Shown piece by piece: positions 55,315 to 64,000 of a DNA stretch of 64,000 bases. The stretch is from Xanthomonas hortorum (GTDB taxonomy: Bacteria > Pseudomonadota > Gammaproteobacteria > Xanthomonadales > Xanthomonadaceae). Position 1 is the first letter of the stretch; each line of letters begins with the position of its first letter. The position numbers were made by a program, and so were the translations under genes. The stretch spans positions 62,001 through 126,000 of the forward strand of contig NZ_CP101417.1 of NCBI RefSeq assembly GCF_024339125.1, read 5' to 3'. Under the pieces are notes generated by a model. That model did no database searches, was not told the origin of the DNA, and saw only the letters and a program-made list of their open reading frames with translations.

Positions 55315-58029
55315 ATGCAGCACCCCCGCACTTTCCATCGTCTGACCTGCGCCATTGCGCTGGCGCTGTCGGCACCCGCGTTCGCCGAGACTCCTGAGCC
55401 CGCTACCACCACATTGGATTCGGTCAACGTGCAGGCCAAGCACGCTGCCACACCGGGATCGCTCAACGAACAGCGCCTGTCCAGCAGCGTCAACAGTGTG
55501 ATGAGCAAGCAGCAGATCGATGCCATCCCGTCGGGCGGCATCGCCGATGTCGTGTCGCACATGCCGGGCCTTTCCGCTTACAGCGACATGCATCTGGGGC
55601 AGGCCACCACTGGCGAAAATGCCTACGTCAGCATCCGCGGCATGGATGCCAGCTACAACGCCTACACGCTCAACGGCTTCGGCATGCCCGAGACCGATTC
55701 GTCCACGCGCGCCATCTCGTTGAACATGCTGGCCCCGTTCGGCATCCAGTCGGTGCAGGTGTCGAAATCGCCCACACCCGACATGCCGGGCGACTCGATC
55801 GGCGGTGCGATCGACATGCGCACGCCCAACGCCTTCGACTTCGATCGCGACGTCTATGCCAAGACCACCGCGCAAGGTCAGTTCAACGCGCTGGCCTCTG
55901 ACCTGGGCGGCAAGGACACTGGCGGCACCTTCCAGCAGGAGCTGGCCTGGAAGTTTGGCGACGGCCATGCCTTCGGCCTCTACGCATCGGCCTATTACGG
56001 CAAGAACAACAACATGGCGCAAGCGCCGGCGCCCAACAGCAAGTACGTGCCGGCCGATCCTGCATTCGCCAGTGCAACGGACCTGCGCGATGTCGGTCCA
56101 TTGATCAGCACCCGCTACAAGTACAGCCTCTACACCAGTCAGATCGAACGCTATGGCGGCAATCTCTCGCTCGATTGGCAGGGCGACAACAGCGCACTCT
56201 ATGCGCGTGCCATCTACGGCAGCTACAGCGTGACCGGGCAGCAGGATCAGTCCAGCGCGCGCCTGGAAACCTATCGCAACCAGCCAACCGCCGTGCGCGG
56301 CGGCTACTTCAACACGCACGATATCGACGAGAAGCTGGCAACGCTGCAACTCGGTGGCCAGACCACGCTGGATCGCCTGCGTTTCGACTATGGCAGTTCG
56401 GTCGGTCGCGGCACCCGCAGCCGTCCGGACTATGTGTCGGCCAGTCTGTATGGTTTCACGCCCGGTAGCTTCGCCTTCGACCTCAGCAACCCGCGCTATC
56501 CGAGCATCGCGCCAAGCTCACCTGCGTTGAAGGACTTCTTCTACAACCTGGATTCATCGCTGCTGTGGAAAGTGCAGGGGCATGACGCCGGCAGTCACAA
56601 CAACCGCGTCAACGCACATACCGATATCACCTATCAGGTCGATGGCGATGTGCTGGACAGTGTCAAAGTCGGCCTGTCTGCCGATCACTCCGACCGCGGC
56701 GCCTACGATCATCCGTTCTTCCACAAGGACGGCAACTTCGTCACCAATGGGCCTTATTTTGGCGGGCCGAATTACGCGTTTCCCACGGCCGGCGGCCCGC
56801 CGCTGAGCGCGATCCCGGGACGTGTCACCAATAACGCGTTCGATGGCCGTTACGCAGGCCCGTTCAAACTGCTCAACCGCAACTGGATGCTCGCGCAGGC
56901 GCTGCCTTACAAGTACGTCAACGATCCCAACGGCGCAGGCATCTACACGGCCAATGACTACAACGCCAACACCACCTCCAGCACCGAGGCGATCTATTCC
57001 GGTTACGCAATGGCCGCGCTGCATATCGGCTCGGTGAGCGTGCTGCCCGGTGTGCGCTACGAGTTGACGCGCTACTCGGCCGAATCCTGGCAATCCAGCG
57101 GCGATGGCAGCACCGGCCGTTTCGTCGGCACCGGCAGCACGTATGGGCAAGTGTTACCGGGCATCAGCGTCAACTATCGGCCAGACGATCTCACCGTGTA
57201 CCGCGCTTCATTGCGCCGCAGTTTCAGCCGCCCGGCGTTCGGCCTGATTTCCGGCGAGACGGTGTACACCATCGACGACACCCAGCAGGTGGTCGGCATC
57301 TCCAAGCCCAATCCCGATCTGCATCCGAGCAAAGCCGACAACGCCGATCTCTCCGCCGAGTTCTACGACCACAACGGCGGCGTACTCAGTGCATCGACCT
57401 ATTACAAGCGCATCACCGGCTTCATCTATACCTCGCAATCGGCGACCAGCAACGACAACACGCTGGGCGGCCTGGTACCGACCGGCACCACGTTCGAAAA
57501 CGGCGTGCCGGTGACGATGCCGCAGAACGGTGGCACCGCCAAGCTCTATGGCCTGGAGTTGGCGGCGAGCAAGCGCCTGCAGGACTTGCCGGGCATCTGG
57601 AGCAATTTCGGCGTCACCGCCAACCTCACGCTGCAACACAGCGAAGCAGACAGCAAGCGCAGCGATCAACCGGAAAAAACCTGGTTGCCACGCGCGCCGG
57701 AGCGTATCTACAACCTGGATCTGTTCTACGACGATACGCATCTGCGCACCGACCTGAGCTACAACTACACCGGCCTGCAATTGCTTGGCTTGACCAGCGA
57801 CCGGCTCAACTACTACCTGCAACCGGTGAAGTCGTTGGACTTCAATGCCACCTACCATTTGCCGCACCATATCGATGTGGGTGTATCGGCCAAGAACCTG
57901 CTCAATGCGGCAACGTTCTACGAAACGCAGGGCAAATCCAAACGCTACATGGCCTACGATCCCGGCGCCGATGGTGCGTATGTACAGACCGGCCGGGTGT
58001 ACATGCTGACGTTGGGCTATACCTACTGA
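55315..58029 (+). CDS. TonB-dependent outer-membrane receptor beside PI-PLC
   Basis: 904 residues. Signal peptide MQHPRTFHRLTCAIALALSAPAFAE, plug domain (about 35-160; ADVVSHMPGLSAYS, SIRGMDASYNAYTLNG, VQVSKSPTPDMPGDSIGGAID), then a large barrel ending LTLGYTY. The plug pattern with PDMPGDSIGG is of the xanthomonad/caulobacter TBDR class that often handles carbohydrates or plant-derived compounds. ATG 55315 is chosen as the signal-peptide start; an earlier start inside the PI-PLC end is not plausible. The ligand may be a product of the neighbouring phospholipase, for example an inositol phosphate; that is an inference. Confidence 0.9.
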   Translation: MQHPRTFHRLTCAIALALSAPAFAETPEPATTTLDSVNVQAKHAATPGSLNEQRLSSSVNSVMSKQQIDAIPSGGIADVVSHMPGLSAYSDMHLGQATTGENAYVSIRGMDASYNAYTLNGFGMPETDSSTRAISLNMLAPFGIQSVQVSKSPTPDMPGDSIGGAIDMRTPNAFDFDRDVYAKTTAQGQFNALASDLGGKDTGGTFQQELAWKFGDGHAFGLYASAYYGKNNNMAQAPAPNSKYVPADPAFASATDLRDVGPLISTRYKYSLYTSQIERYGGNLSLDWQGDNSALYARAIYGSYSVTGQQDQSSARLETYRNQPTAVRGGYFNTHDIDEKLATLQLGGQTTLDRLRFDYGSSVGRGTRSRPDYVSASLYGFTPGSFAFDLSNPRYPSIAPSSPALKDFFYNLDSSLLWKVQGHDAGSHNNRVNAHTDITYQVDGDVLDSVKVGLSADHSDRGAYDHPFFHKDGNFVTNGPYFGGPNYAFPTAGGPPLSAIPGRVTNNAFDGRYAGPFKLLNRNWMLAQALPYKYVNDPNGAGIYTANDYNANTTSSTEAIYSGYAMAALHIGSVSVLPGVRYELTRYSAESWQSSGDGSTGRFVGTGSTYGQVLPGISVNYRPDDLTVYRASLRRSFSRPAFGLISGETVYTIDDTQQVVGISKPNPDLHPSKADNADLSAEFYDHNGGVLSASTYYKRITGFIYTSQSATSNDNTLGGLVPTGTTFENGVPVTMPQNGGTAKLYGLELAASKRLQDLPGIWSNFGVTANLTLQHSEADSKRSDQPEKTWLPRAPERIYNLDLFYDDTHLRTDLSYNYTGLQLLGLTSDRLNYYLQPVKSLDFNATYHLPHHIDVGVSAKNLLNAATFYETQGKSKRYMAYDPGADGAYVQTGRVYMLTLGYTY

Positions 58030-58094
58030 CGGCAGACATGCAGACAGATGCGGCGCGATGGCTGCAGCTGCAACGACCAGGTTTGCGCTGATCC

Positions 58095-58129
58095 AATCGA
58101 TCGCCTGACTGACATACAGGCGATCGATT
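58095..58129 (+). terminator. Strong hairpin after the TonB receptor gene
   Basis: Arms 58095-58107 and 58117-58129 are perfectly complementary (13 bp), with a 9-base loop. Only TATTG follows, so intrinsic termination is plausible but not certain. Confidence 0.6.
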
Positions 58130-58321
58130 ATTGCGCGGTGCACGACTCCCTCCGCCGCCCGGGTAGACGCATGAGCAGCCGGCTGACGCGTCGAATCGGC
58201 AACTGCGCGGAGGCGAGATAGCAGGTATCCACTTCTGACCCGCATCGATACTGCGTTTTCAGTCAGTCCCTGTGCAGCCATTTCACGCAGACCACGCAGG
58301 CAGCTCGGGCAAGGTGCGCGC

Positions 58322-59317
58322 ATGCCTCTCTCGGACCTGCTCATGCCCTCACGCTCCTACGCTCGCGCCTGCCTGCTCACTCTCGCCCTGAGCGCTTCAT
58401 TGTCTGCACTGGCGCAAGCGCCGCAGCCTGCACCTGCACCTGCAGCAACGCCTGCGGCGAAAGTCGTGCCGAGCGGCCCGCGTTCGGATCTGCACGCGCA
58501 GGTACTGCTGGATCGCGCGCATTTTTCGCCGGGGCAGATCGATGGCGAGCGCGGTTCCAATCAAAAGCGTGCCGTCTCCGGGTTTCAGGCCGCGCACAAC
58601 ATCAAGGTGACCGGTGAGTTGGATGACGCGACCTGGCAGGCCTTGCAGGCCGACGCCACGCCGGCGCTGGTGCAATACACGCTCACCGCTGCCGATGTCG
58701 CCGGACCGTTCCAGCCGATTCCCAAGGGCCCGGCCGAGCAGGCCAAGCTGCCCTCGCTCGGCTACACCTCGGTGGATGAGGCACTGGGCGAGCGGTTTCA
58801 TGCCGACCCCGAACTGCTACGCCAACTCAACCCCGGCGTGGACCTGAGCAAGGCCGGGGGCGTGATCCAGGTTCCCAACATCGACGGTGTCCCGCCGTTG
58901 GCCAAGCCGGCCAAGCTGGTGGTCGACAAGTCCGAGTCGACGCTGCGCCTGTTCGATGCCGACGGCAAGGTCTATGCGCAGTTCCCGGTGTCTTCCGGCA
59001 GCAAGCACGATCCGCTGCCGATCGGCCGCTGGAAGGTCCTGGGCGTGGCGCGCGATCCCGTGTTCAAGTACAACCCCAAGCTGTTCTGGGACGCGAAAAA
59101 GGGCGATCAAAAGGCGACCTTGCCGTCGGGTCCGAACAATCCTGTCGGCCGCGTCTGGATCGACCTGTCCAAGCCGCATTACGGCCTGCACGGCACGCCG
59201 GAACCCGGCCATGTCGGCAAGACCGAATCGCATGGCTGCGTGCGCCTGACCAACTGGGACGTGGTCAATCTGGCCAGCGTGGTCGGCCCGTCCATGCCGG
59301 TGGTGATGCAGGAGTAA
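58322..59317 (+). CDS. L,D-transpeptidase with peptidoglycan-binding domain
   Basis: 331 residues. Signal peptide, an Ala/Pro linker, a peptidoglycan-binding domain 1 (about 55-110, DLHAQVLLDRAHFSPGQIDG), a LysM-like middle, and a YkuD catalytic domain (about 195-330) with the motif HGTPEPGHVGKTESHGCVRL; the nucleophile is Cys306 in SHGCVRL. It forms 3-3 cross-links or attaches proteins to the cell wall. AAGG precedes ATG 58322. The M23 gene follows two bases after its stop. Confidence 0.92.
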   Translation: MPLSDLLMPSRSYARACLLTLALSASLSALAQAPQPAPAPAATPAAKVVPSGPRSDLHAQVLLDRAHFSPGQIDGERGSNQKRAVSGFQAAHNIKVTGELDDATWQALQADATPALVQYTLTAADVAGPFQPIPKGPAEQAKLPSLGYTSVDEALGERFHADPELLRQLNPGVDLSKAGGVIQVPNIDGVPPLAKPAKLVVDKSESTLRLFDADGKVYAQFPVSSGSKHDPLPIGRWKVLGVARDPVFKYNPKLFWDAKKGDQKATLPSGPNNPVGRVWIDLSKPHYGLHGTPEPGHVGKTESHGCVRLTNWDVVNLASVVGPSMPVVMQE

Positions 59318-59319
59318 GC

Positions 59320-60039
59320 ATGAAACTGCTGATGATGCTGGTGGTAGGTGTGCTGCTGGGTGCAGCCGGCTATTGGTGGCTGGAACGTGAGGCGCCGCAG
59401 GCGACAGTAGAGCCAGCGCCCACTGCTGCACCCGTGGCAACACAGCACGACGCGGCGCATACCAAACTGGCAGCATCTGCTGCTCCGGCACTCGCGCCGC
59501 CGCCATCGGTTGCCACTGCGCCGGCAACCGCTGCGGCGCCAGTCAATACGCCTGCGGCGGCAACGCCCGTGCCACCAGCTGACACCGCAATTTCAGGTCC
59601 TGGCTTGTTGATTCCGGTACAAGGCATCAGCAGCAGCCAGCTGCAGGACACCTTCACCGACGCACGTAGCGAAGGCCGCGTGCACGATGCCATCGACATC
59701 CTCGCACCCACCGGAACAGCGGTCCTCGCAGTGGCAGACGGCACGGTCGAGAAACTCTTCAACAGCGAACGCGGCGGCCTGACGCTGTATCAGTTCGACC
59801 CGAGTGGCACGTATTGCTACTACTACGCGCATCTGGAGCGCTACGCCGATGATCTGGCGGAAAAACAGCCGATCAAACGTGGTCAGATCATTGGCTATGT
59901 AGGCAGCACCGGTAACGCAGATCCTGCGGCACCGCATCTGCATTTCGAGATCCATCGCCTCGGGCCGGAAAAAGAATGGTGGAAGGGCGAAGTCGTGAAT
60001 CCGTATCCCGTCTTGCATGGCGATCAGACACTGCAGTGA
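59320..60039 (+). CDS. M23 (LytM-type) peptidase, membrane anchored
   Basis: 239 residues: an N-terminal membrane helix (MKLLMMLVVGVLLGAAGYWW), an Ala/Pro/Thr-rich linker to about residue 90, then the M23 domain with HDAID (His122, Asp126) and HLHFE (His206, His208). All zinc ligands are present, so it should cut peptidoglycan cross-bridges. It begins two bases after the L,D-transpeptidase stop, suggesting a coupled synthesis/hydrolysis pair. It is followed by a terminator. Confidence 0.9.
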   Translation: MKLLMMLVVGVLLGAAGYWWLEREAPQATVEPAPTAAPVATQHDAAHTKLAASAAPALAPPPSVATAPATAAAPVNTPAAATPVPPADTAISGPGLLIPVQGISSSQLQDTFTDARSEGRVHDAIDILAPTGTAVLAVADGTVEKLFNSERGGLTLYQFDPSGTYCYYYAHLERYADDLAEKQPIKRGQIIGYVGSTGNADPAAPHLHFEIHRLGPEKEWWKGEVVNPYPVLHGDQTLQ

Positions 60040-60066
60040 TGCACTGACACTGTGGCGTACACAAAA

Positions 60067-60097
60067 GCCTGCGCGTCATGCGCAGGCCTTTGTATTT
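60067..60097 (+). terminator. Intrinsic terminator after the M23 gene
   Basis: An 8-bp stem (60067-60074 with 60080-60087), loop GTCAT, then CTTTGTATTT. Confidence 0.82.
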
Positions 60098-60099
60098 AA

Positions 60100-60241
60100 G
60101 AGCGGCTAACAAAACGTAGCGAGCGGTCGTCAGGTGGGTGCGGGCGGCGCGCTCAGAACCGGAGTGTACGAGCGGTACATGAGGATTCCGAGCACCGACC
60201 GCGCCCGCCTGGCGGCTGCGCAGTAGGCTTGTTAGCCACTC
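60100..60241. repeat. 142-bp palindromic repeat element with GGCTAACAA ends
   Basis: Terminal 13-bp inverted repeats (60100-60112 and 60229-60241) match at 12 of 13. The interior is also imperfectly palindromic, centred on TGTAC-GAGCG-GTACA (60165-60179). It contains no ORF. The right end is the last base of the SDR stop codon. This resembles a miniature inverted-repeat element. Confidence 0.8.
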
Positions 60242-61002
60242 TAAATCAACATCCCACCAGCCACCTCGATGCGCTGCGCATTGATCCAACCGGTGCCCGG
60301 CGCCAGCAATGCAGCCACCACCGGCCCGATATCGTCCGGCAGCCCAGGGCGGCCTAATGCAGTGACCGAGGAAACCATCGCGTTGACCTGCGCGTTGTCA
60401 CGCACGCTGCCGCCATTGAAGTCGGTTTCGATCGCACCCGGTGCCAGCGTATTGGCACGGATGCCGCGCGCGCCCAGCTCTTTGGCCAGATAGCGGGTGA
60501 ATACTTCCACCCCGCCCTTCATCATCGCGTAGGCCGACGAACCCGGCAGTGCAAAACGTGCAAGGCCGCTGGACACGTTGAGGATGCGTCCGCCATCGGC
60601 AATCAGCGGCAACAACGTCTGGGTCAGAAAATACGGGCCTTTGAGATGGATGTTGAACAGCGCATCGAATTGCGCAGGCGTGGTCTCGGCAATGGACGCG
60701 TGCAAACCGGTGCCGGCGTTGTTGACCAATGCGTCGAAGTGGGTGCGATCCCAACTGGTCAACACTTCCTTCAGTTGAGCGGCAAATGCAGCGAAGCCCT
60801 CGACATTGGCAACATCCAGCTGCAAGGCATGCGCGCGACGCCCCAGCGTCTGGATATCTGCGACGACTGCAGCAGCCTCGCCTGCTTCGCTGCGATAGGT
60901 CAGCACAATGTCGCTGCCGTCGGCAGCGAGCGCGAGCGCGGCGTTACGGCCCAGGCCGCGGCTGCCGCCGGTGATCAACGTGATGGGGGTGGTGTTCGAC
61001 AT
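60241..61002 (-). CDS. Short-chain dehydrogenase/reductase
   Basis: 253 residues, classical SDR. It has the cofactor motif TGGSRGLG at 11-18, NNAG, the catalytic Ser-Tyr-x3-Lys (VSSGLARF, YAMMK) and the PGAIETDF segment. A likely NADPH-dependent reductase of an unknown carbonyl compound. ATG 61002 has a GGAG ribosome-binding site. The TAG stop overlaps the repeat element by one base. It is divergent from a LysR regulator that probably controls it. Confidence 0.93.
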   Translation of the reverse strand: MSNTTPITLITGGSRGLGRNAALALAADGSDIVLTYRSEAGEAAAVVADIQTLGRRAHALQLDVANVEGFAAFAAQLKEVLTSWDRTHFDALVNNAGTGLHASIAETTPAQFDALFNIHLKGPYFLTQTLLPLIADGGRILNVSSGLARFALPGSSAYAMMKGGVEVFTRYLAKELGARGIRANTLAPGAIETDFNGGSVRDNAQVNAMVSSVTALGRPGLPDDIGPVVAALLAPGTGWINAQRIEVAGGMLI

Positions 61003-61181
61003 GCTGTACTCCGGGGCGAGGGATGATGCCGAGAGCGACCGCACGCCTGTAAGGACGTCGGGCGCGTCGGTGCTTGGCATGGGTGTCTGCCAGTGATGTT
61101 GTAGCGCGCGTTTGCGCGCCAGCCTGCGACGGTATGGGTATCGCGTCGTTGCAAAGATTATTGCGCTTGCCGCGCCGCATA

Positions 61182-61199
61182 AATCAGCTCAGGCTGATT
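61182..61199. promoter_or_regulatory. LysR-box candidate between SDR and LysR genes
   Basis: AATCAG-CTCAGG-CTGATT has perfect 6-bp arms and lies 28 bp upstream of the LysR ATG in the divergent region, where an autoregulated LysR site is expected. Confidence 0.6.
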
Positions 61200-61226
61200 G
61201 CACCGTTCAAAAGTATCGACCAATCG

Positions 61227-62138
61227 ATGGACACCATGGAGTCGTTGCGCGCATTCCTGCGTGTGGCCGAGCTCGGCAGTTTCACTCGCGCCGCCGAGAT
61301 GTTGGGCCTGCCCAAGGCCAGCGTCTCCACTGCCGTGCAACGGCTTGAAGCGTCGCTCGGCACCCAGCTGTTGCATCGCACTACACGCCGCGTGCAACTC
61401 ACTGGCGACGGCACCGCGTTCTATCAGCGCGGCCGCGATTTGCTCGATGACATGGACGAGTTGCAAGGCATGTTTCAGCGCGACCGTAGCCAGTTGCGAG
61501 GGCGCTTGCGGGTGGACATGTCGTCCGGCATTGCGCGCAATTTCGTGATTCCCGCCTTGCCGGTATTTTTGGCACTGCATCCACAACTGGAAGTGGAGAT
61601 CAGCGGCACCGACCGCCGCGTGGATGTGGTGCGCGAAGGCTTCGATTGCGTGTTGCGCGTGGGCACGCTCGAAGACACCAACCTGGTCGCGCGACCGCTC
61701 GGCGCGTTTCGCATCATCAACTGCGCCAGTGCGGATTACCTGACGCGGCGTGGCACACCGCGCTGTCTGGACGATCTGGCGCAGCACGATCTGGTGCATT
61801 ACGTCACGACGCTGGGCCAGCGGTCGCCCGGCTTCGAGTACCACGACGGGCAGACCTATCAACTGCTGCCGATGCGTGGCCCGGTGACGGTCAACAACGG
61901 CGATGCCTATCTTGCTGCCGCATTGGCGGGCCTGGGCATCATCCAGGCACCAGCCAGCCCGTTGCGCCCACACCTGGACAGCGGCGCCTTGATCGAGGTG
62001 CTGGCCGCCATCGCGCCCGAACCGATGCCGGTCACGCTGCTCTACGCGCAGCGTCGCCACCTGCCGCAACGCGTGCGCGCGTTCATGGATTGGGTGGCAG
62101 AAGTGATGGCGCCGCATCTTGAGGCGGTGTTGCGGTAA
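61227..62138 (+). CDS. LysR-type transcriptional regulator
   Basis: 303 residues. The N-terminal winged helix (MDTMESLRAFLRVAELGSFT, then LGLPKASVSTAVQRLEASLG) is of the AaeR/DmlR-like group, followed by an effector-binding domain. It diverges from the SDR gene with 224 bp between starts, the usual layout for a regulator of its neighbour. The inducer is unknown. ATG 61227 is used; earlier in-frame starts add non-family residues. Confidence 0.91.
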   Translation: MDTMESLRAFLRVAELGSFTRAAEMLGLPKASVSTAVQRLEASLGTQLLHRTTRRVQLTGDGTAFYQRGRDLLDDMDELQGMFQRDRSQLRGRLRVDMSSGIARNFVIPALPVFLALHPQLEVEISGTDRRVDVVREGFDCVLRVGTLEDTNLVARPLGAFRIINCASADYLTRRGTPRCLDDLAQHDLVHYVTTLGQRSPGFEYHDGQTYQLLPMRGPVTVNNGDAYLAAALAGLGIIQAPASPLRPHLDSGALIEVLAAIAPEPMPVTLLYAQRRHLPQRVRAFMDWVAEVMAPHLEAVLR

Positions 62139-62191
62139 GCCCGCGCGCCACCAGATCGCTGTTGTCTTCATTGAAAAAAACACCCGATCTC

Positions 62192-62220
62192 AAAAAAACA
62201 GGCACCTTTTGCAAGGTGCC
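62192..62220 (-). terminator. Intrinsic terminator after the siderophore-receptor gene
   Basis: A perfect 8-bp stem (62201-62208 with 62213-62220), loop TTGC; on the minus strand it is followed by GTTTTTTT (62192-62199). Confidence 0.85.
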
Positions 62221-62277
62221 GGTGAGGTACAGCAGTAACATCGTCGGGCGATTCAGCAGTCCCGGCCGTGTACTCGA

Positions 62278-64000
62278 TCAAAACGTGTAGTTGAAGGTCA
62301 GCATGCCATTACGCGATGCGCCCCATGCGCCGTAACCGGAGTTGATCTGCGAGTAATAGCGCTTGTCGAACAGATTATCCACGTTCAACTGCACCGAGAA
62401 CTGCGGCGATAGCCGATAGCGTGCGAACGCACTGACCAGTGCATAGGCGTCCTGCTCCACTGTGCCGTAGGTCGCATCGACGTAATAGATGCGGTTCTGC
62501 CAATTGATGCCGCCACCAACGGTCAGGTCGCTCCATGCGCCCTGCGGGGTATAGCTGTTGAACAGCTTGATGGAGGTTCGCGGAAGGTGCTTGTTGATTG
62601 AGGTGTCATTAGCATCGCGCGCAGTGTAGTGCGAGGCACCGAAGGTGGTGTTCCAGCCTTCTGCAAGACGGCCAGACACTTCGAAGTCGAAGCCCTCGCT
62701 GATGGTGCCACGTGCAGCGATATACGCCTGCTCGCCATTGGGCAGCAGGATGTTGGTGGGCTGTGCAACGTTGTCTTGCTCAATGCGGAAAATAGCCAGC
62801 GATGCGTTCAACCGGTCATCGAACCAGGCTGCCTTGACGCCAGCCTCGTAGCTCTTGCCGTCGATCGGATCCAGGAACGTGTTGTTGAGACTACGCAGGC
62901 TCTGCGGCTGAAAGATCTCGGTGTAGCTGACGTAGGTGGACCAAGTGTCGTCAATGTCGTAGATCAGACCGGCATAAGGCACCGTGACCTTGTGCGAACG
63001 ATTGGCGCCTTCGCCTTCGCTTTGCCAGTCCGTATAGCGCGCACCGGCAATCAAGGTCAGCGGATCGGCAAGCGACAGACGCACTGCCGCGTAGCCAGCC
63101 TTCTGGGTGATGGTGCCGCCGCTTGGGAAGACGTCTGCGGTGCTCCAATCGGGCTGCGCATAATTGCCGTTCCAGGCGCGATAGTCGGGAATGGTTTCGT
63201 ACACAAGCGGATCAAACGAAGCGACCGGGAAATTTGACCGGCCAATATTTAGGTATTCGCGACGGTTGTAGCTCAGGCCGCCCATGAACTGGTGTTCGCG
63301 TCCGAACGCCTGGAACGGGCCGTCCACATAGGTGTCGGCACCGTCGACCTTGCGCTTGGTTTCGTAGTGGCCGGAATACGGTATTACGCCACCGCCGGTT
63401 TGACGGTCGAAGCCATAGATCGTGTAGAACGGATAGAACAGCGTGTTATTCGCTGTGGTCTCTTCGTGGCTCACGTTGGCCTTGAAGTTCCAGCCATTCT
63501 CGAATGCATGCTCCAGACTGGCGAATGCACGCTCCATGCGTGTGTCCCAATAGGTCCAGTCAGTCGCCGGATTGAACGAAATTGGGAAGTTGGTACGCGT
63601 GCCATCGCTATAAACCAGCGGGAAGCCGCCCCAGGTGACATCGTCCGATTCCTTTTTCTGGTACTCGTAGCCCACGCTCAGCAAGGTGCTGTCGGTGAGG
63701 TCGGCATCGATGATCGCCGAGCCAATCTTCTTGCGCATGCTGTAGCGGTCCATATCCGACTCCCCGTCCTGATACACGCCGATCACGCGCGCGCGCACGT
63801 TGCCGCTGGGCGTCAGCGGCACGGTGACATCGACCACGTTGCGGGTCTTGTTGAAATCGCCACCACCCACCAACACCGTGCCGGTGAAGTCGCGGCTGAG
63901 CGCATGCTTGCGCACCAAGTTGATCGAGGCCGACGGATTGCCCGAGCCAGTCAGCAAGCCGGTTGCGCCGCGCACCACCTCGACGCGGTCGTACAGTGCC
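62278..64000 (-). CDS. TonB-dependent siderophore receptor, 5' end outside window
   Basis: The frame is open to the window end (in-frame codons from 63999), so this is the C-terminal 573 residues. The visible plug end YDRVEVVRGATGLLTGSGNP, then ASINLVRK, is the hallmark of ferric-siderophore receptors. The barrel follows and ends in Phe (GMLTFNYTF). The apparent GTG start at 63978 is internal. It imports a ferric-siderophore complex with TonB energy. A Fur-controlled promoter, if present, lies beyond the window. It is followed by a terminator and convergent with the LysR gene. Confidence 0.93.
   Translation of the reverse strand, partial: ALYDRVEVVRGATGLLTGSGNPSASINLVRKHALSRDFTGTVLVGGGDFNKTRNVVDVTVPLTPSGNVRARVIGVYQDGESDMDRYSMRKKIGSAIIDADLTDSTLLSVGYEYQKKESDDVTWGGFPLVYSDGTRTNFPISFNPATDWTYWDTRMERAFASLEHAFENGWNFKANVSHEETTANNTLFYPFYTIYGFDRQTGGGVIPYSGHYETKRKVDGADTYVDGPFQAFGREHQFMGGLSYNRREYLNIGRSNFPVASFDPLVYETIPDYRAWNGNYAQPDWSTADVFPSGGTITQKAGYAAVRLSLADPLTLIAGARYTDWQSEGEGANRSHKVTVPYAGLIYDIDDTWSTYVSYTEIFQPQSLRSLNNTFLDPIDGKSYEAGVKAAWFDDRLNASLAIFRIEQDNVAQPTNILLPNGEQAYIAARGTISEGFDFEVSGRLAEGWNTTFGASHYTARDANDTSINKHLPRTSIKLFNSYTPQGAWSDLTVGGGINWQNRIYYVDATYGTVEQDAYALVSAFARYRLSPQFSVQLNVDNLFDKRYYSQINSGYGAWGASRNGMLTFNYTF

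Overview
The window is GC-rich, gene-dense bacterial chromosome. Gene content and order (a CysN-CysC fusion beside cysJIH, cysB/cysG/cysK close by, class I fructose-bisphosphate aldolase next to pyk-pgk, paired DUF2339/DUF3999 proteins, several large TonB-dependent receptors, a neprosin-like secreted protein) point to a plant-associated xanthomonad, most likely Xanthomonas. This is a recognition-based inference, not a database match. I see no rRNA, tRNA, CRISPR array, complete insertion sequence or prophage.

Layout. 1-6.4 kb: end of a neprosin-like secreted protein, a secreted carboxylesterase overlapping an rRNA/tRNA methyltransferase, and an exported M1 aminopeptidase. 7.2-11.4 kb: an RND efflux pump and its lipoprotein adaptor. 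11.5-19 kb and 26.5-29.8 kb: assimilatory sulfate reduction (cysD-cysNC diverging from cysJIH, then cysB diverging from cysG-cysK). The two halves are separated by a metal-uptake-like operon (DUF2946, TonB receptor, PepSY membrane protein), an orphan GAF histidine kinase and a block of palindromic repeats. 30-31.4 kb: two small single genes. 31.6-42.8 kb: mostly glycolysis on the minus strand (gap, pgk, phosphatase, pyk, fba), with DUF3999/DUF2339 and a BamE-like protein interspersed. 43.4-47.3 kb: exported or detoxifying proteins, including two tandem OmpW-type porins (the first with a perfect FNR-type site), an S1/P1 nuclease and a persulfide-dioxygenase-like hydrolase. 47.3-49.4 kb: modABC molybdate transporter. 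49.5-51.7 kb: a BlaI/BlaR1-like signalling operon whose BlaR1 protein ends in a TonB C-terminal domain. 51.9-64 kb: acetyl-CoA hydrolase, a phosphoinositide phospholipase C with a TonB receptor, an L,D-transpeptidase/M23 peptidase pair, an SDR with a divergent LysR regulator, and a siderophore-type TonB receptor cut by the window end.

Translational coupling is very common here: TGATG or ATGA overlaps join at least ten gene pairs. Sulfur genes act together: CysD/CysNC make APS and PAPS, CysH reduces PAPS to sulfite, CysJI reduces sulfite to sulfide with siroheme made by CysG, CysK fixes sulfide into cysteine, and CysB is the expected activator.

The most unusual features are repetitive. A GGGATT-type repeat in inverted pairs encodes part of the CysNC N-terminus and fills the cysJ-cysI junction. 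Nested perfect palindromes lie beside cysB. A 142-bp, end-to-end imperfect palindrome abuts the SDR stop codon. Protein-level oddities are a CysG that lacks most of its dehydrogenase/ferrochelatase half, a ModC without its C-terminal regulatory domain, a histidine-rich insert in the PepSY protein, and the BlaR1-TonB fusion with twin palindromic operator candidates.
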